This document shows, in pieces, positions 1-11,583 of a DNA stretch of 64,000 nucleotides (positions are counted from its first letter, which is position 1; each line of letters opens with the position of its first letter). The notes under the pieces are model-generated. The model ran no database searches. It saw only the letters and a list, made by a program, of their open reading frames with translations, and was not told where the DNA came from. The position numbers and the translations under genes are program-made. This DNA is from Gonium pectorale (taxonomy: Eukaryota > Chlorophyta > Chlorophyceae > Chlamydomonadales > Volvocaceae), in contig LSYV01000034.1 of assembly GCA_001584585.1 (NCBI GenBank), positions 633,443-697,442 of the forward strand. The letters are read 5' to 3'.

Positions 1-3000
1 TGGCTGGGCGGGCACTGGCTGCGCAACGATAGGGCCCACCGCGTGGTGATCGTTAGGCATCTGCGGCGGCCCCAGCGCTGCTGCGCCGGACGCTGACGGG
101 AGGCCCAGGCCTTTGGGCGGTGCCGAGGCGGGGCCCCGGTCAGCCGCCCAAGGGACCGGTCCACACGGCATGTCGCCAACTGCAGACGGTGGGAACGGCG
201 CCCTCGCCAGCTGGGCAAACGCGTCGGCTTCCTCTGCTGCGACGGCTGCTGCGGCCGCCGCAGCCGCCACTACCGCGGCCGCGCGCGTCTCGCGCGCGTG
301 GCGCGTCGCGTGCGACAGGGTGCTGACCCACGGGACGAGGGTGCCGTACGACCTGCCGTATGATCTGTCGGTACGTGGCGTCGGCGGAGCCGGCGGCCGC
401 TGGTGCGAGGCTGCGGCGGGCGCCTGGCCGGACAAGCCAAGGGGGCTCCCGTCTGCTTGCAGCTCGTGCGGCGCAGCGTCGCGCGGCAGCTGCCGGCCGT
501 CGGCCTGCTGCCGCCGAGCAAGCGGCGAGGGCACGTGCACTCGGCCGGCTTCCCGGCGGTCCGGATATTGTTTTGAAAGGGGAAGCGGCGAGCTGGAGGC
601 ACGGCGGGCAGTGATGGCGCTGGCCCGCCCTGGTGACGCAGCCGCCGCTGCCACAGCCCTTGTGCCACCGCCAGCGCCACCAGGCTTGGGCGCAGGGCGT
701 AATGCGGATGGAGTCCGCGTGTTGGCGTGCTGCGCCTGCGGCTCGACCACTCCCTGCGGGTACAGCTGGCGACGGCTGCGGCGCTGGGTTGACGCCGGGT
801 CGGCGGCAGCAGGCGCGCCTTCAAAGCCAGGCGGCGGCGGTGGTGATGAAAGAGGAGGGTGGCCCGCCTGCTGCTGTGCAGGGCTGTGTGGCGACCGGTG
901 CGGGCGGTGCTCGGGGTCACGGCGATGGCCGCTGGCATTGTCTTGTGAGGAGCGGACTCGGTGGTAGAAGGCAGCAAGGCTGTTGTGCTGCGACTGGCTC
1001 CCGTGGCCGTGACGGTGGTCGGCGGCGGGGCTGCCATTGGCCAGGCGGTGGGTCACAGCCTGCGGAGAGGCCCGGACCACGTGCCGTGACTGCGACTGCT
1101 GCGACTGCTGTTGGTGGTGATGATGCCGACCGGGATAATGGCCCTCGGGCAGCGTTGGCTGCTGCTGTTGGTGGCTGTGATAGCTGACATGTGGCTGCGG
1201 CAGCCATGGCTGCTGCTGCTGTTCTGGCGGTGGTGGCGGCGAGTAATGCTGCAGGGATGGCTGTTGCGGCAACTGCGACTGTAAAGGTGGACGGTGCGGC
1301 CCGGGGTATTGGGGCGGCCATTGTTGGCCGGCATGGTGGGGCTGCTCGGGCAAGGCCTGCGGCTGGCTGCCTTGCAGCTGATGGACCGGAGCAGTGGGGT
1401 GCGCCGCCTCCGCTGCAGCGTGCCGTGCGGAGACAGCGGCAACGGCCCCCGAGCGTGCCGACGCGGCGGGCGGCGGCAGGGAGGTCATGGCCACAGGAGC
1501 AGGCTGTGCCAGCAGCTGCGGGGGCCGAGTAGGAGAGGGGTTGCAGGGCCCATGCAAAGTAAGCTTCAGCGATGGCCCTCGGGCTAGTCGGCACCAGGCC
1601 CTTAACCACCAGAGCATCCGCATGCCTTGCTGCTTGCTACTGAAAGCCAACAACGCTCACAGCCCTACCTGGTTTGCGGCGCTCCTGGCGCTCTGAGCTT
1701 CCACCCACTCAGGCCGCTGATCGAGCGCCACTGCCGCAGCCACGGGCGGCGCCACCGTGCTGTCCGGCGGCGCCAACACAGTCGCGAGCGCCTGCGCCGG
1801 CGCGGTCGCGGCCGCGGTCGCCGCCGCCACCGCCGTGGCGATGATGTACCCCACGTCGCGGCTCGCCACGATGCCGCCAGAGCCCGGGTTGACCGCCGGC
1901 CCACCGCCCTGCCCCGCCTCGCGGACCTCGCTGCGACCGACGACGGCGCTGCGGAGGCCCTCCCCGGCTGGCTCGGGAGCCGCCCTGCGAGCTGCGCGTT
2001 CAGCACCCCCTCGCCGCTGCGGAGCTGCCTCAGCGCCCGTATGCCCCCGCTCCCGCCGCAACACCGCCTCCTCATCATCTGCGGGCGCAGTCGCTGCCTC
2101 CTCCGACCTGAGGTGCGCCCGCTGCCACCCAGCGTGCTCCCGCGCTGCCGCCGCCGTTGCCGCCGCGCCACGCTCGGCGCCGCCCATGGCCTGCGCAACC
2201 AGCGTCGCAGCCTCACGCAACGGCAGGGAGAACGCCGCCATGGGTGCGGCGCCGCGCAGCCGCTCCGGAAGCACGCGCCCGTCCCGAGGCAGCTCCTCGT
2301 CATCGTGGCCCTGCGAGGGCTCTGGCCGGGGCTTGGCGGGCCTCCGCGCAGCCGGCTCGGACGCGGCTGCATGCTCCGCCCCCCGGGGCGCGCTGTGGGC
2401 TCTCGGCGGCAGTGGGTATGGCACGTATGCGCCGTACGGTGGCGGGGGTGGTGGCTCGGGTGCAGCGGCGGCGGAGGCTGCTGGGTGCGAGCCGTAGTGG
2501 TGCTGGAGGAAAGGGTGGTGCGGGAGCTGCCAAGGCCAGAGGGCAGCGGAGGCTTCCCACGCTTGCCCGAGGTAAGGGCCGTAGCCCGGGGGTTGGAAGC
2601 CTGGTGGGTACGAGGGGTGCCGGAACTGCATGGCAATGGCTGCTGCCCGCGCAGCCGCTTCGGCTTCTAATGATAGGGAGGAGTACCGGTCTCGGCGGTG
2701 TCGGTTCCGCCGATGCTTGTCGCGGCCATAGCGGTGGCCGTGCTGGCTGTGGTGGCGCCGGCGCGACTGTCGCCGGTTGTGGCGGTCATGCCGCCGCCCC
2801 GCCGCATGGTGGCGGCTGCTGCCCCTCCGGCGCGGGGGGGAGCGTGAGCGGGAAGACGACGAAGCCGAGGTATCGGATGCCGAGGACGATGCGTAGCGGG
2901 ACCTGGGTGACGGGTATGAGAGCGACGAGGACGAGGATGTCGAATGGGACCGCCGGCGGGGCGGCGACCCGCGCCCCTCCCGCTCCCGCGCGATGTCCCG

Positions 3001-6000
3001 CTCCCTCTCCAATCGGCGTCGCCGCACACGGCGCTCCTCCCTTCCGCCGCCATCGCTGTCATGGCCCTCCGCTGTCGGTGCTCCGCCGGCGGCCGCTGCC
3101 GCGACTACGGGGCCTCTGGTCGAGGCCCGCAGCGCGGCCTCGAGCTCCTTGGTGCTGGTGGGCGTGCGGGAGCGCTTGGCGGCGTGCACGGACTCCGACT
3201 CAACATCCCCTCTGCGATCTGAGCGGGGGGCAGCGCGCTGACTGGTCCCCTTCGTCGGGGGCACTGACAGCTGGCCGCCTTGGATTGGCTCTGGAGGCGC
3301 ACGATACTGCTCAGGCCCGGCCGAGATGGCCGTCGGGGAGGGCGAGCGGAGGGCCACTCCCGAGTCGTCAGTCATTAAAGACTGCGACAGCAGCGGCTCC
3401 GGGGAGGACAACGCAGCGCCGCCCGGACCGCCCAAGCCCCACTGCCGGGCCGCAGCTGCGCCGGGCGACGCCAGCTCTGCGGGCCACCCAGCGGGCTTCT
3501 CGACGGCAGGGGCTGCGCCGCGCTTGCTGTCGGACGGAGCCCGTGACAAGGTGACCCCAACAGCGCCGCCGGGCACCACCGCCTGAGCTGCGGGAGTGCG
3601 CTCTGGAGCGCTTGGCTGGGTCGGCCGGAGGACGCCCGGCCGCACGTCTGGAGCCGGTGCCGGCGGCGGAGGCGCGCCCCTCGCGCTCAGAGCTGTCGCT
3701 GATTGAACCTCCTCCTCCGCTGCTGAAGCTCCCACCACCTGCTGCTCGACCTTCGAGCCCGGATCTGCCAACAGCCCCGACGGCCGCCCCGGCGGTATCC
3801 CCTGCTGTGCCATGCGCTTAAGGCGCAGCCGGCCTCTCGCGGCTGGCGCCACAGCGCCTGCGTCCGTCGAGGCATGTGCCACGCCTGTTGCCGTGATGTG
3901 GGCTACCGCTGAAACTGGGTTGCCCGCCGTCCAGTCCAGGCCTCGCCCAGCCGCGCTTGGGGCAGTGGAGGCTGGCGGCCGTGGCGTATGCCTACCCAGG
4001 CGACCGCCACGCTCCGCTGCGTCTCCATCTGCGGACACTGACAGCGATGAGCTCTGGCTGCCGGTGGCGCTGCTGGAGCTGCCTGCGCTGCTGCCGACGC
4101 TGCGCCGTGCGCCTCCGTCGCCGTAGCCTTCCGCTCCTGCTCTACCGGGCGCCGCCGCCGACGCGCCGAGCGGCGATGCCGTGGCGGTGGCCAGGCGTGA
4201 CACCGACCTCGTTTGCCCACCCACCGACGCGCCCGCTCCCGCTCCAACTCCAGCTCCCGCAGGAGCAGCGATGGCGGGCGACGTGTGCCGCCTGTCGGCC
4301 GCCGGTGAGCCGGCTGCCGACCCCCCGGCGCTGGCGGCGCCGATGGCGCTGGCCGCCACCATAAGCGGGGTGGACTTGCGCACGACGCCCGTGGCGTACC
4401 ATGCGGCATGAACGTGATGCCCTGCCGCCGGCGCCATCGTGGCCGTCCGCGCGGACTCTTTCCCGCCCGCGCCCGCCGCTGATCGGCTGGATGGTGGCTT
4501 CATGGCGACGCCGGTACCTAGCATGGCCCCCGGCGGGGCCGGTGCGTTGGGGACGCTGGCGAAGCGAGGGGCTGCGCCACCCAGCGCCCGCGCCGCAACG
4601 GCGGGAATGGCGGCGGGAAGTGCCGGCGAGCCGGTGGCTTCGCGCGGCGGCACCGCCGCCTGCTGCGACGTCCCCGCCCCCGCTGCCGCCACTGACGCGG
4701 CTGCAGCCAGGAACTCATCGTCGCCGTCGCTGCCGCCGCCGCGGCGGCGGAGCGTGCCGGCGAGCACGCTGACGGTGGCTGCGCCGCCGCCGCGCGAGGA
4801 GCCCAGCATGCTGCCGTCGCCATCGTCATCGCTGCTCAGGGTTGCCTCCCGTGAAGCCATCTGTGAGCGCGACAGCTGCCGCCCTACTCCGCTGCGCGAC
4901 TTGACGAGGTGGGTGTCGGGCGAGCTGCCGATGCTGGCAGGGAGGCCCGGGCCCCCACTGAGCGCGTCCATGGAACCCAAATCGTACTCACCAGATGAGT
5001 TGGATGAGGCGGGCGTGTAGCGACCCGCCGGTGTGCCGCCGGGAGCCGTGAAGCTACTGGCCTTCCCGCCCGCCGGTGGCAGGAGCGCTGATGGCGCGGT
5101 CTGGCGGCCAGGCGGGAGGTCGGCGACGCCGGGGAAGCTGCGCCGGCCGCCCGGGTTGGTCATCGGCTGCGTGACGGGGGTGAGAGGCTCGCTGATGCGG
5201 CGGCGGCTGGGGCTGACGCCGCCGCGGTCGCCGCCATACTGCGCTGATGGCGGTAGCAGCAGGGGCGCCGGCGGCGAGGGCTCACCAGGCGGTGGCGGCC
5301 GTGGCGGTGAGAGATGAGAAGTTGGGGGTTGGTGGCCGGGGTGCGGTGGGTCGTGGTGCTGCAACTGCAGGGGTTGCCGGGGGTCCAGCGAGTTGGCTCC
5401 GGAGCCGGTGGAAGCTGGGCCGGCTGCCCGTCCCTCCACGGAGGATATGGCAGACTGGCCGGCGCCGACGGCGCGAGAGGAGCGGGAGGCGCTACCCTCG
5501 ACGACGTAGCTGGAGGTCCGGCCGCCCCACGGGTCGGTGGTGGAGCCGGCGTCGAGAGCGGCCGCCTGCGCGCCACGGACGCCGCCGTCACTGGCCACCG
5601 AGCCTCCGCCGAGCTGAACCACTACTTGAGGTGCCAGGGGGCTCGGTGCCGAGTGTGTGTGGTGCCGCGACTGTGCGGGTCGGAGTGCCGACCCGAAGAC
5701 GCCGCCGAGGGGCGACCGCGCTGTGCGCTGGACCACGGGGGCGAGGGGCGGCCGCCCGAGCGGCTCCACACCGGGCGGGAGCGCAGCTCCCGCTACCGCT
5801 CCTACCGCCGCACCAGCTCCCGCTGTCGCTCCCACTCTCACCGCCGCTGCCGCTGCCGTTTCTGCCGGTGGCGCTGCCACTGCAGCTGTGGTGATGGCGC
5901 TGGCGGAGGCGGAGGCGGCGAGGGCAGCGGCTGCGGCGGCTACAGCAGAATGTTGCACCTCGGCCCCGCCACTGGCCCCGCTCGCTCTGCCGCTGCTGCC

Positions 6001-8739
6001 GGCACTGGACCGGAATGGGGGCAGCGACACCAGGCGCCGAGACCCCGTGGAACCCGCAGAAGCGCCGCTGCGCCTGGCCCCCGGCGAGCGGGCCGAGGCC
6101 GCAGACCCGAACACCGCCCGGAGCAGCGCTTCCGGATCGCTCGGAACTGGCTGCTTCGCTTCCACGCCCGCAGCCGCACCCTCGGAGCTACTACTGCTGC
6201 TGCTCTTCAGGAAGGGAGCCTGCTGCTCCGCCACTGGTCCGCTTCCGCTGCCCTGCGGACTGACTGAGCTGCGCCTGCTGCTCCTGCTCACAACACCGGC
6301 AGCGGCGGCGGCGGCGCCGCCGCCGGCTGCTTGGCCGTCGCCGTCAGCGTTGATGTTGTTGTTGAAGCCCTCAACGTCGGCGGTGGTGGTGGAGGCGGTT
6401 CCGAGGCCAAAGGCCGATGTGGCGGTCCCGAGACCCCAGTCGGCGGCAATGGTTGCGCTGCCCATCAGGACGCCTGTGGACGCGCCATCACGGGTGTACA
6501 CGAGCCCCGCGGGGCTGTCACGCGAGGAGATGATGAGCGGCGCGGGGCGCCGTTGCCGGGCGAGGGGAAAGGAGGGGCTCCGTTGCTGTTGCTGCAGCGG
6601 CAGAGAGGGTGAGAGCGGCCGCAGCGGTGGCGGCTGCTGCGCTTTAGACGCCGGCACCCCGCCGCTAAGCGTCGGCTCAAACTCGGTCGCACCACCGCCA
6701 CTGCCCCCGCGGATGGCGCCGCCGGCATCGCCGCTGCCTCTGCCGTCTTCAATGGTAAGCGGAGTCACCCGCTGCTGCTCTCTTTGCGGCTCCTCGGCCT
6801 GGGCTGGCAGTGCCAGGGTGGGCATCTCCTCTAGTGGCGGCGGATCGTCCGCCGCCGCTATCACCTCCGCCTCCAACTTCTCCAGCTCTGCCTCAGCCTC
6901 CACAGCCACTGGTGGGTCGCCGGCCGCCAGGCGCCGAGCCTCGCTCCAGAGCGGCGGCGCCGTTCCGGGGAAAGCCCGCTCGTGATGCGCAGCGGCAACT
7001 TTCAATGCCGCCAAAACGCGCGGCGGCGCGGCTGCGTCGCCTGTGGCGACAGCATACGGTAGGCTCTTGTAGTTGGCCAGTTTCACCTTCATAAGTGGGT
7101 CCCCTGGGCTAAGGAACAGCGCCGCTGACATTTGCTCATCCAACAGATACGCGACCACCCAGCCGACCCAGCAGTGGCGGCGCTGCTGCGTGGCGGCGGT
7201 GGAGGTGGAGCCGCCGCTGCCGTCGCTGCCACCGCCCTTGCTGGACTGCTTCGAAGCCGGCACTCCGGCATTGCTGCCGGATTCCGACGCCGCGGCGCTG
7301 GCGGTTGGGCCTCCCAGCCGCAGCATGATGGCTGATACTGTCAGACCGGGCTCGAGCCCGGACAGGTCCAGACTGCAGATGCGCCGGGAGGAGCCGCCGC
7401 CGGTGGCCGAGGCGGCGTCGGTATCGGAGGAGGGCCTACCTTCCAGGGCCTGCTCGGCGTGCGAGAATGCGAACGTCGGGACAATGCGAACAGACGCAAC
7501 AAGCGCACGGGGGATGGGGCATGGGTATGACTCTTCTGGCGACAAGCGCGTCAGATGCACAGGCCCACACGTACACACAGTAGAGCAATGCCAGATCCGG
7601 TAGCCGGGTGCCGCACCATCCCCGACACAGTGGATCGCACATGCGCACTCAGCTCGCAATGCCAAATGCATGTCACCGCCCATTTGTCTACATAGTTTTC
7701 CGATGCACCGTGCCCCTCGTCAACGGCAGCTTACCCGCATCTCGTCCAGGATCAGCGGCCACAGCTGGCTGTCGGGCGGCTGCACACACTCCCGCGCCGC
7801 GCGCAGGGCCTCGGAATCCCTTGCCGCCGCCGCAATCTCTGAGCCCCCGCGGCCGTTGCCTTTCCCGGTGCTGGCAGGTGGGCCCATGTCCGACAACAGT
7901 ATCGCGCCGATGCCGCTTGGGGCTGCTGGCGAGAGGTCCAACAGGTGTGAGCTGATGTGCGGAAGACCGCAGCGCCTGAGAGCCATGAACGCCGAAGCGG
8001 CGGGCTCCAGCAGTGGCTGGGGGCGGCTGGCGGCGGGTCCGTAAAATGCGGGCGCCGGGTCCTGGGCGGCGGGCTCCGAGAGGCGACGCAGCAACATCGC
8101 CTCCAGCGCGCCGGTGGGTAGCGGCGGCGACTGCTGACCGTCAGGGCTGCCATCAGCGTTGCCTGCCAGAGCCTGTGGGTCGACACAGGGCTTCGGATAA
8201 AGGGCGCTCCTAAAGGCGAGCGGGAACATGCATACGCCGGGATAGGGGCTTGGCCTATCCTGCTCGTAAGGGTATCAGGCAACGGTTGGGGCGCATGCAA
8301 AGCTTTCGGCAACAAGGTATAGGCCGGCTTTACGCACCTGGAGGATGTCTTGTTGCTTGGAAAGTCGGTGCCTGAGAGCCGCAGCCGTTGGGGCGTCCGC
8401 GAGCAGCCTGCTGAGGCCGGGGCCTAGCAGCATGTCCAGCGCGTTTAGCAGCTCAGAGAGCTTGAGGCGCACGAAGGTGTGCGGGCATGAGAGCTCGCAG
8501 ACCAGGACGAGCAGGTAGCCGTGGGAGGAGCGCTCATAGCCGAGGATGCTGTCTCGTGTGGTGATGAGGCCAGCGCTGGGACCACCGGGCATGGCAGCGG
8601 CCAGAGAAGTCGCGCTACATGTGGAGGCCCAGTCCAGGGGCCGCGGGCCGAGGATTGACGTCCAAATTGGAGTCCCATGATGCGGGTCGCTAGCGCAAAC
8701 AGCGACACCGCTGAAATATCGAAATGGTTCAGTGTTCAT
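1..8739 (-). CDS. Very large low-complexity protein with possible N-terminal longin-like domain and RS-rich segment (3' end off window)
   Basis: Predicted exons on the minus strand are 8739-8338, 8172-7735, 7449-1669 and 1515-1; all junctions are phase 0 and GT-AG, and the last exon stays open to base 1, giving more than 2,700 residues. The start is the ATG at 8739 (MNTEPF...), but an AG acceptor a few codons later leaves open an upstream exon. Residues 1-130 look globular, with hydrophobic strands and helices (YLLVLVCELSCPH, LSELLNALDMLLG) in an order that recalls the first longin domain of Fuzzy/Mon1/HPS1-type proteins; this is inference only. A second compact block (CWVGWVVAYLLDEQMSAALF) lies near residue 370. 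Most of the rest is Ala/Ser/Gly/Pro-rich; residues about 1770-1870 hold an Arg/Ser-rich tract (SRSRSPPRRRGSSRHH) like RS domains of splicing factors, followed by Tyr/Pro/His-rich and then Gln/His-rich sequence. I do not recognise the family, so no function is assigned. Confidence 0.6.
1516..1668 (-). other. Intron 3 of the large minus-strand gene
   Basis: The long exon reads ...SAANQ and meets CAG|GTAGGG; its own frame stops two codons later. A pyrimidine-rich stretch followed by CCCCCGCAG opens at 1515 into a Gln/Pro/His-rich frame that remains open to the window edge. Both sides are phase 0. This 153-nt intron joins the two halves and explains why the long open frame stops at 1657. Confidence 0.6.
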
Positions 8740-11325
8740 CCTTTAGGGTCCATACTTCAGAGTCAGTCAGTCCGAAGTCAGTCCGTGTGCAGGCGAGGCC
8801 GTAGTGTGCATGATTGGACGCAGACGGAGAACGGTAAACGAGTCAATGTGCCTGTAATTTGAATGCTAATGAAGTAATCAGCCAGTTTGTCTACGGGTAT
8901 TGGCAGCGCAAGAACAAGAGGGGCAGCGTTGACCTGTTCCCGTACTGCGTTGACCGGTTCCCGTACGCCTCTGGGAGGCATGCGAGAAAGGTCTGCTGTC
9001 ATAGGTATGAACAATGACACGGAAAAAACTGCAGCCTATCGAGAAGAAGAAGGATTCGACACGGGACATCACAAGGGCGAACGCTGGCGGGTGAGCCACC
9101 TTCTTATTTTCATGTGGAAAATTCGTGAATTCAATTTCATTGGTTGTTTCCTTTCCAGCCGTCCCGGACCCATGGAGGCGCTGCGGAAGAAGATTGGATT
9201 TACGCTGCTTGCGGTGAGTTACAGCGAAACATTAACAAAACCGTATGTTCAACTTACTTGGCGACAAGTTTGAGGGTATGCCCCAGGCGCGTGCCGAACC
9301 CGGAACCCTAAGCCACACCTACCTTGACCCTGCCACTGCGGCGAACAGGGCAGCGCATGCTTGTTCGCGGTCAATGCCCTGCTTCCCCGGATACGCGACG
9401 ACAGTGACCCAGATGGCCAGAGGCTGTACGGCAGCATTGCCGTTTTCTTGTGCGGCGGGCTGGTCTGGTTGGGGTTGGGGAGGTCTGGGCCATGCAATTG
9501 CAATAGAACGGGGCGGGAATGTGTGCTGTTGGTGTCGTTGGTGTCCTTTGTAGGGCTCTTGCACGGTCACGCGCACACACGCGGCATACCTGAAACCCCA
9601 ATTCGCCTTCCTTCCCGCCCTCTGTGGATGACACCAACGTCCGATGGGCACCGCTTGACCGTTGCCGTACGCCAACCTGCGTGTCCAGGTGCATGCTGAC
9701 ATACGGCGTCGTGAAGGCCCTCATATGGACTCCTGCAAACTCGCAGCAGGTATGATGTCTGACGCATTTTGTGTGTGTGGGAATGAGGGGGCAAGTAGGT
9801 AGGGGCACAACAGGGCGGCAAGGCATGGCAGCACCAACCGAGGCTCGGGTATGCATGGCGTTGGGTTCGACCCCTCACCCGCGGCTCCAGAGCCGCAAGT
9901 CGCGCCGGCGTCAGCCCTCCAAACGACCGTTTTCGATGCAGGATACCAGGTTACAGGTTACACGTCCATCAAAGCCGGGGGGGGGCATGGACGATACCGA
10001 TACCGAGTCGATTGCAAGGCGCCGTTGCCTGGCCGTCAATGCATGTGGTCGTTTTGTGAGTTGCCCCTGCTGACGCCCTTTCAATGTCCCCTCTGCTGCT
10101 ACCGTCTCTTCCCTCAGGCAGATGCAAGTCAGCATTAATTGCCCCGGAAAGGGTGATGCCGACTGGCGGACATGGCGTCCCTACTGAATGCGGCATTGAC
10201 ACGTGTAGTTCGCTCCAATCCGTCGCGCTGCCCGCAAGTCTTCACACCTTTCACCCGCTGCTGGGGCGCAATGGGCGAGCAGTGGGCGTGCACGGTGGGC
10301 GCTACTGCAAGGCCGCCAGCGGGCCCAGTGGCGGCGGCTGTGGGGAAGGGATTTGCGTGCTGGAAGCATGCGACCGGCGTAGGCGGGCGGCAAATACGCG
10401 CAGAGCCTGGAATGGAATTAATTGGCGACTCAGCTAGCATCAACGTATCTACGGACCCTACGTATCCATGAACTCCCACATGCCCCGTCTCGGGGTACTT
10501 TTCGCCATGCCGATCCTCTGTCCGGGATACCAGGCCATAGGACCTGTGACCAGTATTGGTAGCCTGTGGGCTTTGCCAAGTGCAGTATGCGTCAGTTGAC
10601 CTATGAACTTGGTGTATGCGGATCTCGCTCGAACTGTGAGGCCAGAACCCCTTGTGCGCATAAATAGGTTGGATGTTGTCGGCAAGCGACATGTCCTTGA
10701 GGTCTGGTTGGGCTGGTATGCGTGGAGGCTTCGGAGTTTACGACGTTTTGGCAATTGGCATTGCTACTCGGAGCTTGCAGATTGCTGCCCGGATGATGAG
10801 TACGTCGCAACTCGCATGGACACTCAAGCCGATATTGACGTCCGTACTGTTGAGACCGTCACGTGGATATGACGCGATTTACAACGGGCGGTTCGGGCGG
10901 GGGGGGCCGAGTGGGACGAGGTGAAGGCCGCTGCGGGGAACCTGCGCAGGGAAAAAAAGAGAACCAGAAACGCAGGAACAAGGTGGATGGGAAGCGGCGT
11001 GTGCGGCTTGTAGTCCGACCGCCCGCAGCCATATAGGACGTGGTTGGACAAGGTGCGGGTCCTGACTTCTGTGTCAGGGAATGACAAGCACCTCCCGAGA
11101 GCAAGCAGATGCGTGCGCCTCCGCAGCCGACGGCACGCCCGACTCCTCCCGCCCGACCCCTCCTCCTCGGCCCCTCCGCCCCGCTCCCCAGCCCCTCCCG
11201 TCCCCGGCGCTCCGCACCTCCGACCCCACCCCCCGTGCCTTCCCATAGTCTAACCCCAAGTTGCGACCCCCTTCCAGCGGCCTCGCACGCCCATTCGCCC
11301 CTCCCCAACGTGCCCCGACACGCAC
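8740..11325. other. Gene-poor interval
   Basis: Apart from the weak three-exon candidate at 9172-10138, I see no conserved protein block, RNA gene or long repeat here. Short open frames are present on both strands but show no composition or splice pattern that separates them from chance in GC-rich DNA. The part next to 8739 should contain the promoter and 5' UTR of the large minus-strand gene. Confidence 0.4.
9172..10138 (+). CDS. Weak candidate small spliced gene, unidentified
   Basis: An ATG at 9172 in good context opens MEALRKKIGFTLLA and reaches GCG|GTGAGT at 9213 (phase 0). Phase-compatible further exons could be 9689-9749 (ends G|GTATGA, phase 1) and 9942-10138 (after GATGCAG, stop TAA at 10136). 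The product would be about 100 residues, with Arg/Lys-rich and Cys-rich parts and no domain I recognise. Support is only the start context and two good splice sites; internal exons could be different or the whole model could be chance. Confidence 0.18.
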
Positions 11326-11583
11326 ATTGTTTTCGTTGAGGTTGCTGTACAGCAGCTTTCGGTTGGACGAGTAGATGACGGTCGGCCGGTCACTGGCGGC
11401 GAAGACGCTGACGCCGCCGGGGCCGCCGCATCCGCCTCCTCCGCCGCCGCCCGCGGCGGCGGCTGTCCGGAATGTCCGCAGCGTGATGGGCTTGGTCCCC
11501 AGCACCAGGCGCTTGCAGTCGGCCAGCCGCCCCGCCCCGCCATGCTGCCCCTCCCCCCTCGCGGCATACTCCCGTTTGGACAA
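11326..11583 (-). pseudogene. Orphan DDB1-like exon fragment
   Basis: The minus strand encodes a block typical of damaged-DNA-binding protein 1 (DDB1, the CUL4 ubiquitin ligase adaptor): [15 protein letters not shown], then [18 protein letters not shown] and YSNLN. In plant DDB1 these lie next to each other in the beta-propeller region; here a Gly/Ala-rich insert separates them. The block ends at AAT|GTGCGT, a plausible donor. I could find no preceding DDB1 exon upstream and no convincing continuation (the next expected part is the MCPFN...FPDSLA region); a weak FPAAAFTSS echo follows an acceptor near 10950. DDB1 is normally about 1,100 residues, so this is a fragment: a decayed copy, a captured exon, or an assembly misplacement. 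Confidence 0.6.

Noticed and set aside
113..1532. Several plus- and minus-strand frames between 113 and 1600
   Set aside because: They are shadows of the Gln/His/Pro-rich minus-strand exon 1515-1, which is open throughout but lacks a stop inside the window.
9790..9900. GGTTCGACCCC resembling a tRNA B box
   Set aside because: The flanking bases do not form a T stem, and no matching A box, anticodon arm or acceptor stem was found at tRNA spacing.
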